A stretch of DNA of 64,000 bases from Nocardia aurantiaca (GTDB taxonomy: Bacteria > Actinomycetota > Actinomycetes > Mycobacteriales > Mycobacteriaceae): positions 1-64,000 of the forward strand of contig NZ_WMBB01000014.1 of assembly GCF_009708175.1 (NCBI RefSeq). The letters run 5' to 3'. The notes beneath the pieces are model-generated. The model saw nothing but the letters and a program-made list of their open reading frames with translations, had not been told where the DNA came from and searched no databases. Shown here in pieces: positions 1 through 7,874 of this stretch. Positions within the stretch are counted from its first letter, which is position 1. Each line of letters opens with the position of its first letter. Position numbers and translations under genes: made by a program.

Positions 1-140
1 ATGTTCCGGCACTGGCAGTGGACACCGCATGCCTGGCGAACAGGATGACAAGAGCCGGGTAACGGGAGACTGTTACGCCCGGATCTGTGGGAGCCCAGGG
101 GTGAGATTCCCCTGGGCCACCCGACTGGAAACGCTGCAGC

Positions 141-614
141 TCAGCGTCGGCGGTCGGCTCCCGGGCCGAGCAGCGCGGTGAGATCGCGCATCGCCTGCGG
201 CGATGGTTTGAAGTAGCGGCGCAGGTTCTCGGCCTTGCGGTGCCGGGACTTGGCCATCAGTTCCAGCAGGCTGGCCCCGGATTCCCCGAGGTGTGTCAGG
301 CCGGAGTGCCGGAGTTCGTGCAGATCCCAGCCGGTTCCGGGGCCGTCGATCGCGGTGGCGGTGTCGAGTAGATCGCGGGCCTGGTCGTAGGACAGCCGCG
401 CCAGCCCGGTGTCGGGGCACAGGTCGCGGTCGGCGAGGTACTTGCCGGGCCCGGGCCGGCGGTGGGTCACGAATACCGGCCCGCGTGTGCGGCCCTTGAT
501 CAATCGCGGGAGCAGCCGGGCGGTGCCCGCGTCCCAGTACACGATCTCGAGGGCGTGTTCGTGGTGGGCGGGCCCGCGGCGGCGGGTGCGGGGTTTGGCG
601 CCCTTGGACTTCAC
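141..614 (-). pseudogene. C-terminal remnant of a tyrosine recombinase
   Basis: About 157 codons survive, matching only the catalytic C-terminal half of a phage-type tyrosine recombinase. The LHELRHS box supplies the H-x-x-R pair, SRHRK follows, and RRYF carries the nucleophile tyrosine near the end. The N-terminal SAM-like domain and the first catalytic arginine are missing. The sequence GTARLLPRL followed by GLARLSY is closely related to the second broken recombinase at 2245-3256. Upstream, the reading frame runs straight into a fragment of an unrelated P-loop gene (631-744), so the gene was cut by a rearrangement. It is probably inactive. The alternative, a short orphan catalytic domain, is unlikely. 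Confidence 0.75.
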
Positions 615-630
615 CGGGGCGCATCGGCCC

Positions 631-744
631 GGTTTCGCCGACCTTCTCCGCGTCGAACACCCGCGAGTCCGGAATCAGTTGCTGCACAAATGCACTGGTC
701 GTTGTCTTGCCAGCGCCGTGGGTGCCATTAAGCCAAACGATCAT
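631..744 (-). pseudogene. N-terminal stub of a TmrB-like P-loop kinase/ATPase
   Basis: From the ATG at 744 the minus strand reads MIVWLNGTHGAGKTTTS, a Walker A loop (GTHGAGKT) at the extreme N-terminus, then QQLIPDSRVFDAEKVGET. This is the start of the small nucleotide-kinase/TmrB (tunicamycin resistance-like) family, as I know it. After about 38 codons the similarity ends abruptly, and integrase-derived sequence follows in another frame. It is a truncated gene end, not a functional enzyme. TmrB-like proteins normally run to roughly 170-200 residues. Confidence 0.6.
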
Positions 745-968
745 GGGCCCAACGTTAATGCCATGACGGCGGTCCACTGTGCGGAGCTGCCGGTTCGTCA
801 CCTCACGGCCAAGCACAAGGTTCGGTTTGGAGATCGTGACGTAGAGTGCGGTTTCGGGGGACACGCCGGGACCGCCATCGGGTGCGGCCTTTGGATCGAT
901 CTCCTGCCCGCTCCGGAGGCTGCCGGGCACGACCGCGTGGCCATGGCTGAATCGAGGTCGGCTCTCAC

Positions 969-2099
969 ATGAAGGCCGCAGCGAAATACCCCGACGCCGT
1001 GACGTACTCGCAGCCTGACGAGGTGGCGGCCCGCGACATGTCGCGCTCGGCGCGCCTGTACGCCTACGGTGCCGTCTCCACGGCCCTGGCGCTGCACAGT
1101 GATCACGCGTTGCGCGAGCTCGTGGACGCGGCGACACCGCTCGGCGTTGGGATCGGCGGGAAGTCGGCGCTGCTGGAGATCGCCGGAACCCCGGTCTTCG
1201 TGAAGCGAGTACCCCTCACCGACCTGGAACGACAGCCCGAGCACCTCCGCTCCACCGCGAACCTGTTCGACCTGCCGCACTTCCACCATTACGGCGTCGG
1301 CCTCATCGGCGGGACGGGCTTCGGGGCCTGGCGCGAGCTCGCCGTGCACACCATGACGACGAACTGGGTGCTCGCCGCCGAACACGAGGGCTTCCCGCTG
1401 ATGTACCACTGGCGGGTGCTGCCGGACACAACGCCGCTTCCGGACGAGCTCGCCGACGTCGACCGGGTCGTCGCCTACTGGGGCGGCCGACCGCAGATAC
1501 GCCGCCGCATCGAGGCCCGCCGGGACTCGTCGGCGAGTATCGCGTTGTTCCTCGAATACATCCCGCAGACCCTGCACGAGTGGTTGAACGCACAGATCGA
1601 GGCGGGCTGCGAGGCCACCGACCGGGCCTGCGCCATGGTGGAGCGGGAACTGGCCGCCGGCACCGCGTTCATGAACAGCCACGGGCTGCTGCACCTCGAC
1701 GCGCACGTCTGGAACATCCTCACTGACGGTCGACACCTTTACTTCACCGACTACGGCCTGGCGCTCTCCTCCGCGTTCGACCTCTCGCCGCAGGAAGCCG
1801 CCTTCTTCGACCGCAACCAGAGCTACGACCGCGGGTTCACCGCCAACTATTTGGTGAACTGGCTGCTCACCGCCCTGTACGGGGTGCAAGGCCGGGAGAC
1901 ACGCGCCGCCATGGTGCGTGCCATCGCCGAGGGCGAACCTCCAAAGGGCATCCCCGAGGGAACCGCCGCGCTCCTCACCCGGAACGCGCCGGTCGCCGCG
2001 GCGATGACCGCGTTCACGCGTGCGTTCCAGCAGGAGAGCCGCAGCACCCCGTATCCGGATCAGGAGATCCGCCGCCTGCTGGACGACCAAGCCACGTAG
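969..2099 (+). CDS. Protein-kinase-fold phosphotransferase, substrate unknown
   Basis: The 376-residue protein has hallmarks of the protein kinase/aminoglycoside phosphotransferase fold. A lysine in VFVKR (about K79) fits the ATP-binding lysine. HLDAHVWN (about 242-249) matches the catalytic loop H-x-D-x-x-x-x-N, and FTDYGL (about D261) matches the metal-binding DFG motif with Tyr in place of Phe. It therefore probably transfers phosphate to a small molecule or protein; the substrate cannot be read from the sequence. The ORF is intact with normal high-GC codon use. It lies between two related, broken tyrosine recombinases (141-614 and 2245-3256), so it may be cargo of a mobile cassette. There is no operon partner. 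Confidence 0.75.
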   Translation: MKAAAKYPDAVTYSQPDEVAARDMSRSARLYAYGAVSTALALHSDHALRELVDAATPLGVGIGGKSALLEIAGTPVFVKRVPLTDLERQPEHLRSTANLFDLPHFHHYGVGLIGGTGFGAWRELAVHTMTTNWVLAAEHEGFPLMYHWRVLPDTTPLPDELADVDRVVAYWGGRPQIRRRIEARRDSSASIALFLEYIPQTLHEWLNAQIEAGCEATDRACAMVERELAAGTAFMNSHGLLHLDAHVWNILTDGRHLYFTDYGLALSSAFDLSPQEAAFFDRNQSYDRGFTANYLVNWLLTALYGVQGRETRAAMVRAIAEGEPPKGIPEGTAALLTRNAPVAAAMTAFTRAFQQESRSTPYPDQEIRRLLDDQAT

Positions 2100-2244
2100 T
2101 CAAATCGCCTGGCCAAGAATCGATTTCGCGTCCATTCCTACTCAGCCGACATCGGCCTGTCGCCGCATCTCCTGCGACTCACGATGGTCAGGGTTTCCGA
2201 ATTGCTTTTGATCAGCAGATAGCCCCGATCGGCCTATGGTGAGG

Positions 2245-3256
2245 TCACGTCCGCCGTCGAGCGGCTGGGTCGGTGCGGGCCTGCCACGCAATCAATGCCT
2301 CGGCGGAGGGGCGGGCGTACTTGGCCAGCGACCGTACCGAGGTGTGCCCGCTCATCCGCATCAGCATTGGAGTGGACGCCCCGTCCTCGGCGGCATGAGT
2401 CAGTTTCGAATGCCGCAGCTGATGCAATGTGAACGGACCACGCGAAAACGCGGCGGTGTGGTCCTCGAGTACCTCGAGCGCCCGCCGGTACGACAACCGC
2501 GCGCCCGCTGTCGGGGTCAGTATCGGTTTTGGCGACAACGGATTTCGCCTTGCGGTCGGTCAGATACAGCGGGCCGGTGCGACGGCCGGCCAGCAGGCGC
2601 GGCAACAGCCGGGCTGTGCCGGTCTGCCAGGCCACGATGTCGGTTGCGCCGCCCTTGCGGATCACGGTGGCGCACCTGTTCGGCATGTCCAGGTCTGGGA
2701 TGTCGAGCAACAGCAGTTCCTCGGCGCGGGCAGCTGTCTCGTAGAGCATGTGCCACAGCACCCGTTCCCGCAGCGGCGCATCCATACCCAGCAGCGCGGC
2801 CACCTCGTCGCGGGTCAAGGCGCGGGAGTGGTCCGGCGGCACCGCTCGCGATACCAACCGCGACAACGGATCTCCCACCAGCCAGCCCTGCTTACGCCAG
2901 TACTCACGTGCTGAGCGCAGCGCAGCAAGGCGCACGTTGAACGTCTGGGCAGACTTGTTGCCCCATTTAAGGGTGAACCAACCGCCGACCCGTTCCGGTT
3001 CCAGCAGGCCGACATCGGAATCCGGACCGAAGTCGCGCACCAACGCGTCGAGTGCGACCGCGTAGCCACGTCGGGTGTTCACGGCCGGAATGGTCGCCAG
3101 GAACGCGGCGCGCGCATCGGCCAGCCTCACGCCCCGTCCGCCGATCGCTCGCACCTGCCCCACCGTCGCCTCCACCCTGAGCGCACTACCGCAGATAAAT
3201 TGCAGAGTCGAGCCCACCGGCGTGATGCATTTCGCCACGTCCGTCCCTGACGGCAA
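2245..3256 (-). pseudogene. Frameshifted tyrosine recombinase/integrase
   Basis: Two overlapping frames add up to one integrase. The upstream frame gives the N-terminal SAM-like domain (from about 3175, TIPAVNTRRGYAVAL) and the first catalytic Arg in YETAARAEELLLL. The downstream frame carries LHQLRHSKLTHAAEDG, MSGHTSVRSL and KYARPSAEAL, which supply the HxxR, the second His and the Tyr. The frames switch near 2500 in a GC-alternating run (gcgcgcgg); one extra base or two missing bases accounts for it. It is homologous to the remnant at 141-614. The start is uncertain: ATG 3256 or GTG 3175. The dyad at 3263-3293 lies immediately upstream. Confidence 0.8.
3187..3198 (+). repeat. Copy of TACCGCAGATAA motif
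   Basis: The 12-mer TACCGCAGATAA occurs here, inside the extreme 5' end of the recombinase gene, and again at 3263-3274. The second copy is one arm of an inverted repeat. Repeated motifs beside a tyrosine recombinase are typical of arm-type or core binding sites, but no crossover site could be proven. Confidence 0.45.
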
Positions 3257-3262
3257 ACAATC

Positions 3263-3293
3263 TACCGCAGATAATGTGTCGTTGTCTGCGGTA
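3263..3293. promoter_or_regulatory. Inverted repeat TACCGCAGA/TCTGCGGTA upstream of recombinase
   Basis: TACCGCAGA (3263-3271) and TCTGCGGTA (3285-3293) form a perfect 9-bp inverted repeat with a 13-bp spacer. It ends a few bases before the first ATG of the broken recombinase. It could be the recombinase's own operator or part of an attachment site. The same motif recurs at 3187-3198. Confidence 0.5.
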
Positions 3294-3365
3294 ACTCCTT
3301 AGCGTGACTTTTCGCGAAGCTGGGCCGCCGATGTCGGCTACCAGCATCGAACATGTTGCCTGGCA

Positions 3366-3701
3366 ATGTATTTCGAGCTCAAAGCCTCGCCTGCGGGCTC
3401 TAGGCGTGACTTTTCTCGTCACTGGCCCTCACGGGCCGAGCAGGCCCGCCGGGCCGCGCTGGTCGATTATTTCCTCAACCACTACAACCATGATCGGCCC
3501 CACGCCGGCATCGGCCACCAGCCCCCGATCAGCCGCGTCCCGCTGCGCACCTACCGACTCCCCGACACCGGAATTACCATCCCCGTCACGGCGACGTTCG
3601 CGCCGGAACAACTCGCCCTCGATCTCGATGCCATGGGACCAATGTCTCGAGACACCACGGCTAGCCATCGCCGCCCCAGTTCGCGGCATTGTTCGCCCTG
3701 A
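3366..3701 (+). pseudogene. IS481-type transposase C-terminal remnant
   Basis: The segment from about 3425 to 3640 reads EQARRAALVDYFLNHYNH, then DRPHAGIGHQPPISRV. This is the end of the rve/DDE integrase core in IS481-family transposases (the 'YN..RPH..LG..PP' signature), with the last catalytic Glu region lost. No N-terminal HTH or complete DDE core is present and no terminal inverted repeats could be identified. It is a dead fragment. The motif GCGTGACTTTTC occurs twice nearby (about 3302 and 3405) and may mark old element ends. Confidence 0.7.
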
Positions 3702-3738
3702 TGACGAATGGGGCGACCACCGACTAGCGTCTAACCGC

Positions 3739-4665
3739 ATGGGGAGAGTTGGGCGCGGGTTCGGCGCTGTCGGGTTTGTCGGGGCGCTGTTGGCGGGGAC
3801 GGTGTCCGCGGCGGTGGCGCAGACCGACCCGGTGTCCGGGTGTGACGGCTGGCAGATGGACACCGTGGCAAAGAATTTGGGCGACCTCGAGAACCTCGAA
3901 ACCGACGGGCACGGCGGCTTCTACGTCTCGCCGCTGAACGGGCACAAGATTTACGACATCGACGCCGCCGGTGAAGTCACCGTAATACCCGACGATGCCG
4001 CCGCCAGCGCCATGGGGCTGCAGCGCGACGGCACCACGCTGTACATCATCGGCAATCTGGCCGACGGTACCGGCGTGCAAGCGCTGGACACCGAAACCGG
4101 CGCAATAACCAAGGTCTCCGGCCTGTTCGGCAACGGCCTGTTGCGGCTGCCGAACGGAGACCTGTTGACCACCTGGCTCGGCTACGAATCGCTGCCCCCG
4201 GCCGGCGTCAGCATCTACCACCACGACACCGGTGCGGTGCAAGGGAATTGGAGCCCGGTGCCACGCGCCGAGGGCCTGACACTGAGCGCCGACGGCAGCA
4301 CCATCTACACCGACGACATCATCACCGGACTGATCTACCGGATCCCGGTCGCCGACCCGGTGCACTGGACCACGGTGGGCCGGCTCGACGGCCTGTTCCC
4401 CGGCGACGACGACCTCACCATCAGCCAGGCCGGAACCCTGTACGTCGCAGCCCATATCAAGGGCTCGATCGATCGCGTGGACCCGGCCACCGGCGCCACC
4501 TGTTCGATCGCCACCGGCTTCTCCCCTGGTTGGACCGGCCCTTCCTCGGTACGCATCGGCCCCGACGGCGACAACTGGGCCCTCTACGTCACCGCCTTCG
4601 ACGGCACCTTCCGCCGCCTGCGCCCCCCGCCGGGCGTCGACCTCACCCCCACCACAGCCAGCTAA
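3739..4665 (+). CDS. Secreted SMP-30/NHL-like beta-propeller protein
   Basis: The 308-residue protein begins with a clear Sec signal peptide (MGRVGRGFG, then a hydrophobic stretch ending AAVAQ), so it is exported. The mature part has repeated GNGLLRLPNGDLL, AEGLTLSADGSTIY and DDLTISQAGTLYVAAH segments, typical of six-bladed propellers of the SMP-30/gluconolactonase or NHL type. The ligand or reaction cannot be assigned. I chose the ATG at 3739 because it starts the signal peptide; the frame is open for about 430 bases further upstream, but that part covers the IS remnant. It stands alone between mobile-element debris, in normal host codon usage. Confidence 0.75.
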   Translation: MGRVGRGFGAVGFVGALLAGTVSAAVAQTDPVSGCDGWQMDTVAKNLGDLENLETDGHGGFYVSPLNGHKIYDIDAAGEVTVIPDDAAASAMGLQRDGTTLYIIGNLADGTGVQALDTETGAITKVSGLFGNGLLRLPNGDLLTTWLGYESLPPAGVSIYHHDTGAVQGNWSPVPRAEGLTLSADGSTIYTDDIITGLIYRIPVADPVHWTTVGRLDGLFPGDDDLTISQAGTLYVAAHIKGSIDRVDPATGATCSIATGFSPGWTGPSSVRIGPDGDNWALYVTAFDGTFRRLRPPPGVDLTPTTAS

Positions 4666-4775
4666 CCATTCTCGCATCCCATCGCACGCAGAGAATTGTC
4701 CTGACACGGCAGGAATTTGGCTCCACACTAGGAACCAACCTCGTGAGACACCACACCTAGTCGCGCGTTCCGAGG

Positions 4776-4940
4776 CTACGGGGTCGTCTTGTTGAGGTGT
4801 TGGTAGATGGTTGGGGCGCGTGACGCCGAACGCGGCGGCGATCTGGTCGACGATGTATCGGCATTTGCCTCGTTCATCGAGTTCGTCGTACATCCGCTGG
4901 GCCAGTTGCAGCGCGCATACGGAAAGCGTTACAGCGAAGG
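4776..4940 (-). pseudogene. Serine recombinase (resolvase/invertase) C-terminal remnant
   Basis: The minus strand reads LQLAQRMYDEL, then YIVDQIAAAFGVTRP in one frame, and TIYQHLNKTTP ending in a stop at 4776-4778 in the next frame. Together these form the C-terminal helix-turn-helix of a resolvase/invertase-type serine recombinase. The catalytic N-terminal domain is absent and the HTH is itself frameshifted, so the element is dead. It lies 0.1 kb past the propeller gene, on the far side from the IS481 remnant. Confidence 0.6.
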
Positions 4941-5285
4941 TATCTGGCCTGCGAAAATTCCAGCGGCTCAATACATCTCGTGATCGCACGCTCGTTTCCT
5001 CGGCACCGACGCTGTCTCTTGTGAGAAGGTGAGGTTTCACTCGTGAATTCGGTGCTGCCGGTGTCGGTTACGAGTATCGAAAGAATCCGGATGCAGGACG
5101 GCCGTCGTCGTCATCGTCGCGAAGTCGGCCGGCCGCAAGGTTTTCGGCCTCGCCACCGCGGATGTCCGCCTCGCATAACCTCCGCCACAATAGCTCTGGC
5201 TGTCATCGGGCCGATGGTAGGTGTTGATCAACTCTGGGATCATCGGGTCAGCTTCGACATTGATGCCGATGGAAGGAAATCGCGG

Positions 5286-6104
5286 ATGACCGCCCCGCGG
5301 CGGTACTGGATCGAATTCGACCGACAGGAGTGCTCCGACGCACGGTTCTGGCAGGGCGTCGGCGTGACTGGATTCGACGTACCGGATTGCTTGTCGATGG
5401 TGGCGGATCTGGTCCACGACGGACCGTTGCCACCCGTGCGCCGAATTACTGTCGATATCTCGCTGGCCGAGCCACTGCCGGTGAATCGCCGCTATCTCGG
5501 AGTCCCGGTGTGGCGCGGCGTGTGGTATCCAGCCGTGAACCTCGGAACCGGGCCGACCCACGGCATCGACCGACGAGGTGCGCCCTCCGACTACCCGACG
5601 CCTGTCACAGCATCAGGCCGTCGAGTGCGGGCCAGCGAGACCCTGCGCATGAGGACCACGTGGTGGGACGAAATCCCGCATATCGATGGCCTGCTGTGGC
5701 CGTTGGTGGACATGCACCGTGCCGAGAACGGCCGCGGAATGCGGCTGAGCGCCCCAGCGCTACGCGCCGCTTGCGCCACGGATCCAACCTACGGGGACAT
5801 GGTGCGCGAAGCCCTCGACTACATGATCACGTGGCGCCCGACCCCGGACGAATGGTTCGACCCGACCGAAACCAGGTTCGCCGATCAACGGGACCTGGAC
5901 GAGTACCTGCGAGCCTTCCGCGACTACTTGTTCGGAACTCGCCCGGAGCCGATCTATCCTCCCGGCAGCGAGCCGCTTTCACCCGAGGACGAGTACCTGC
6001 GAGCCGTCCGCCGCTTGGTCATCACTCGCCCGGCGCCGATCGACGCTCCTGGCGGCGAACGGCTTTCACCCGACGCGAAGCCACGACTTTCCAGGGACGA
6101 GTGA
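5286..6104 (+). CDS. Hypothetical protein with duplicated C-terminal segment
   Basis: I do not recognise this 272-residue protein. I take the ATG at 5286 because a GGAAGGA ribosome binding site precedes it and the residues further upstream look non-coding. The body is acidic and rich in Trp and Arg, without signal peptide, membrane segment or known motif. The C-terminus repeats itself: DEYLRAFRDYLFGTRPEPIY plus PPGSEPLSPE is followed directly by DEYLRAVRRLVITRPAPID plus APGGERLSPD, a tandem duplication of about 30 residues. The next upstream feature is a resolvase remnant. A dyad follows at 6311-6350. Confidence 0.6.
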   Translation: MTAPRRYWIEFDRQECSDARFWQGVGVTGFDVPDCLSMVADLVHDGPLPPVRRITVDISLAEPLPVNRRYLGVPVWRGVWYPAVNLGTGPTHGIDRRGAPSDYPTPVTASGRRVRASETLRMRTTWWDEIPHIDGLLWPLVDMHRAENGRGMRLSAPALRAACATDPTYGDMVREALDYMITWRPTPDEWFDPTETRFADQRDLDEYLRAFRDYLFGTRPEPIYPPGSEPLSPEDEYLRAVRRLVITRPAPIDAPGGERLSPDAKPRLSRDE

Positions 6105-6310
6105 GACCCGTCAGCAGCCGGGACGTCCTGCGGTTGCCGCTGGGCGCGCAACCAACCAGTGCGGAACGCGCTGCGGCTCGAGAGATCTAGTAGTGCCGGA
6201 TATCGCGCTTTCGGGCGCACGATCTTCGTGCCCCGGATAATGGGCTGTAATCCGAGGCAACCTCGAAGCCGTGCAGCAGCGGAGCCCTTTCGGCGCCACA
6301 CGTGCATTCA

Positions 6311-6350
6311 CCGAGGGTGAATCTGTCGCTTGACGCACATTCACCCTCGG
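6311..6350. terminator. 12-bp inverted repeat between convergent genes
   Basis: CCGAGGGTGAAT (6311-6322) and ATTCACCCTCGG (6339-6350) are perfect complements with a 16-base loop. The hairpin lies between the plus-strand gene ending at 6104 and the minus-strand amidohydrolase ending at 6365, so a bidirectional terminator is the simplest reading. No U-tract is visible, as is usual in actinomycetes. Confidence 0.55.
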
Positions 6351-6364
6351 GTTCGCGACGTGGG

Positions 6365-7459
6365 TCAGCCACCCACGTGCTCGGGGCGCACGTATTCGAC
6401 TCCCCCACACCAGATTCCACGGATCGCGCGAGTCGCGCGGATATCAGCGACGGGGTCGCCGTCGAGCAGAACCAGATCGGCCCGCAGGCCGGGCGCGATC
6501 GTGCCCCGGTCCGTTAAACCGAAATGGCGAGCGGGCAGCATGGTGGCCGCGTTGAGCGCCTCGACGGTCGAAAGACCCGCCCGGACGAGCAGTTCGAGTT
6601 CGTGGTGCAGACTCGCGCCGTGCGCCGGATGGAACGGGACCCCCGGAGTCGCATTGGCATCGCTGCCCGCCAGGATCGGGACACCGGTGGTGTGCAGTGC
6701 CCCCACGCTCTGCAGCGAAGCTGCGAACATGGCACCGACACCGAACGATTCGGCGCACCCCTCCATCATGGTCAGCGTCGGAACGACGACCATCTGCTCG
6801 ACCGCCATCCGTCCGATCTCGGATTCGGACAACCGCGCCCCGAGCGGTACATGGGTGAGAACGTCCACCCCAGCATCCACCGCTGTCGCGTACGCCTCCG
6901 GCGACGTGGCGTGGACGACCACCTTCACCCGGTGGGCATGCGCCGCAACCACAACGGCCTTCATGATCGCCGGATCGAGCCCTTCGTCGGTCGCCTCGAA
7001 CAGGATCTTGATGTAGTCCGAGCCTCCGGCCAGGCGCAGAGCAACCGCCGCTTCGGCGTCCTCGGGGCCGCTAACGGCCGGAATGCCATCGATACCGGGG
7101 ACATTCGCATGAGCGTCCGCGGAGCCGACGATCGGCAGACCTGCGCTGCGCATGCTCGCCGTACCGATCCGATCCCGCTGCGCCGCAACCAACTCGGGGC
7201 TCAGCGCACCCATATCGAGTGCCGTCGTGACACCGTGCGCCGCATACACATCCAACGTCTCGACATCGTCGAGATGAACATGGGCGTCGATGAATCCCGG
7301 CACCAGAACCGCACCCCCGGCATCGACGACTTCGGCACCCGCCGCGTCGACACCGATCACCGACCCGTCGATGACGACCGTGGTCGGGTCACCGATCTCT
7401 CGCCCGTCGAACACCCGGACATTCCTCAGCGCGAACTTCCGACTCGCTATCCCCTGCAT
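6365..7459 (-). CDS. Amidohydrolase family protein
   Basis: The 364-residue protein is a metal-dependent amidohydrolase. After a short beta-rich N-terminal region comes PGFIDAHVHLDDV, with the HxH metal site at about residues 59-61. YIKILFEA follows (the metal-bridging Lys region), then VVVHATSPEA and LTHVPLG with later His ligands, and PILAGSDAN with the conserved catalytic Asp. The C-terminus (GLTDRGTIAPGLRADLVLLDGDPV) is the usual end of imidazolonepropionase/prolidase-like members. It is likely cytoplasmic. The substrate could be a cyclic amide, an ester or an N-acyl compound; the sequence does not decide. It is monocistronic. Confidence 0.85.
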   Translation of the reverse strand: MQGIASRKFALRNVRVFDGREIGDPTTVVIDGSVIGVDAAGAEVVDAGGAVLVPGFIDAHVHLDDVETLDVYAAHGVTTALDMGALSPELVAAQRDRIGTASMRSAGLPIVGSADAHANVPGIDGIPAVSGPEDAEAAVALRLAGGSDYIKILFEATDEGLDPAIMKAVVVAAHAHRVKVVVHATSPEAYATAVDAGVDVLTHVPLGARLSESEIGRMAVEQMVVVPTLTMMEGCAESFGVGAMFAASLQSVGALHTTGVPILAGSDANATPGVPFHPAHGASLHHELELLVRAGLSTVEALNAATMLPARHFGLTDRGTIAPGLRADLVLLDGDPVADIRATRAIRGIWCGGVEYVRPEHVGG

Positions 7460-7589
7460 TACCTTAAACTAGAACAGGTTTCGAATCTCGGCCAATCGAT
7501 CAGGCCCATGCCAAAGCCAACTCGAGGGCAAAAGGCCGAAACTGCCTCTTACAGCACGGAAAACGATCCACCGCCACTACCACGATCCC

Positions 7590-7684
7590 GCGACGATGCG
7601 AGACCGGCCGGCCCCGCCGAGGATTACGGCGTTGGCCGCTCCACCATCCACCGCGTCATCAGCGGGGACATGCCTCGAACCTGA
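7590..7684 (+). pseudogene. Helix-turn-helix tail of a recombinase/transposase-like gene
   Basis: The reading EDYGVGRSTIHRVISGDM, followed by a stop at 7684, resembles the C-terminal HTH of resolvases ('A..YGVGRSTI.R'). Nothing recognisable precedes it. It is a short remnant at best. The rest of the 415-base gap between the amidohydrolase and the HNH gene shows no further gene. Confidence 0.35.
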
Positions 7685-7874
7685 TCGAGGCACGGCAGAG
7701 GCAAGCTACACAGTATTGCGCCATATCCGCTTGGTTCTCGCCGACATACGGGGACTCCGATCATCCCCGCCCAATAGGGAGGGCGCGGATCGACCACACT
7801 GCTCTGGTTGGATCGTTGACACGAGCTCGCGGTGTTCGAGCATCCGGGCGGCGGGCAACCGGGGTGGCCCCGTC

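Noticed and set aside
798..2090. 430-codon minus-strand frame opposite the kinase gene
   Set aside because: The plus-strand kinase has clear catalytic motifs; the other strand has none.
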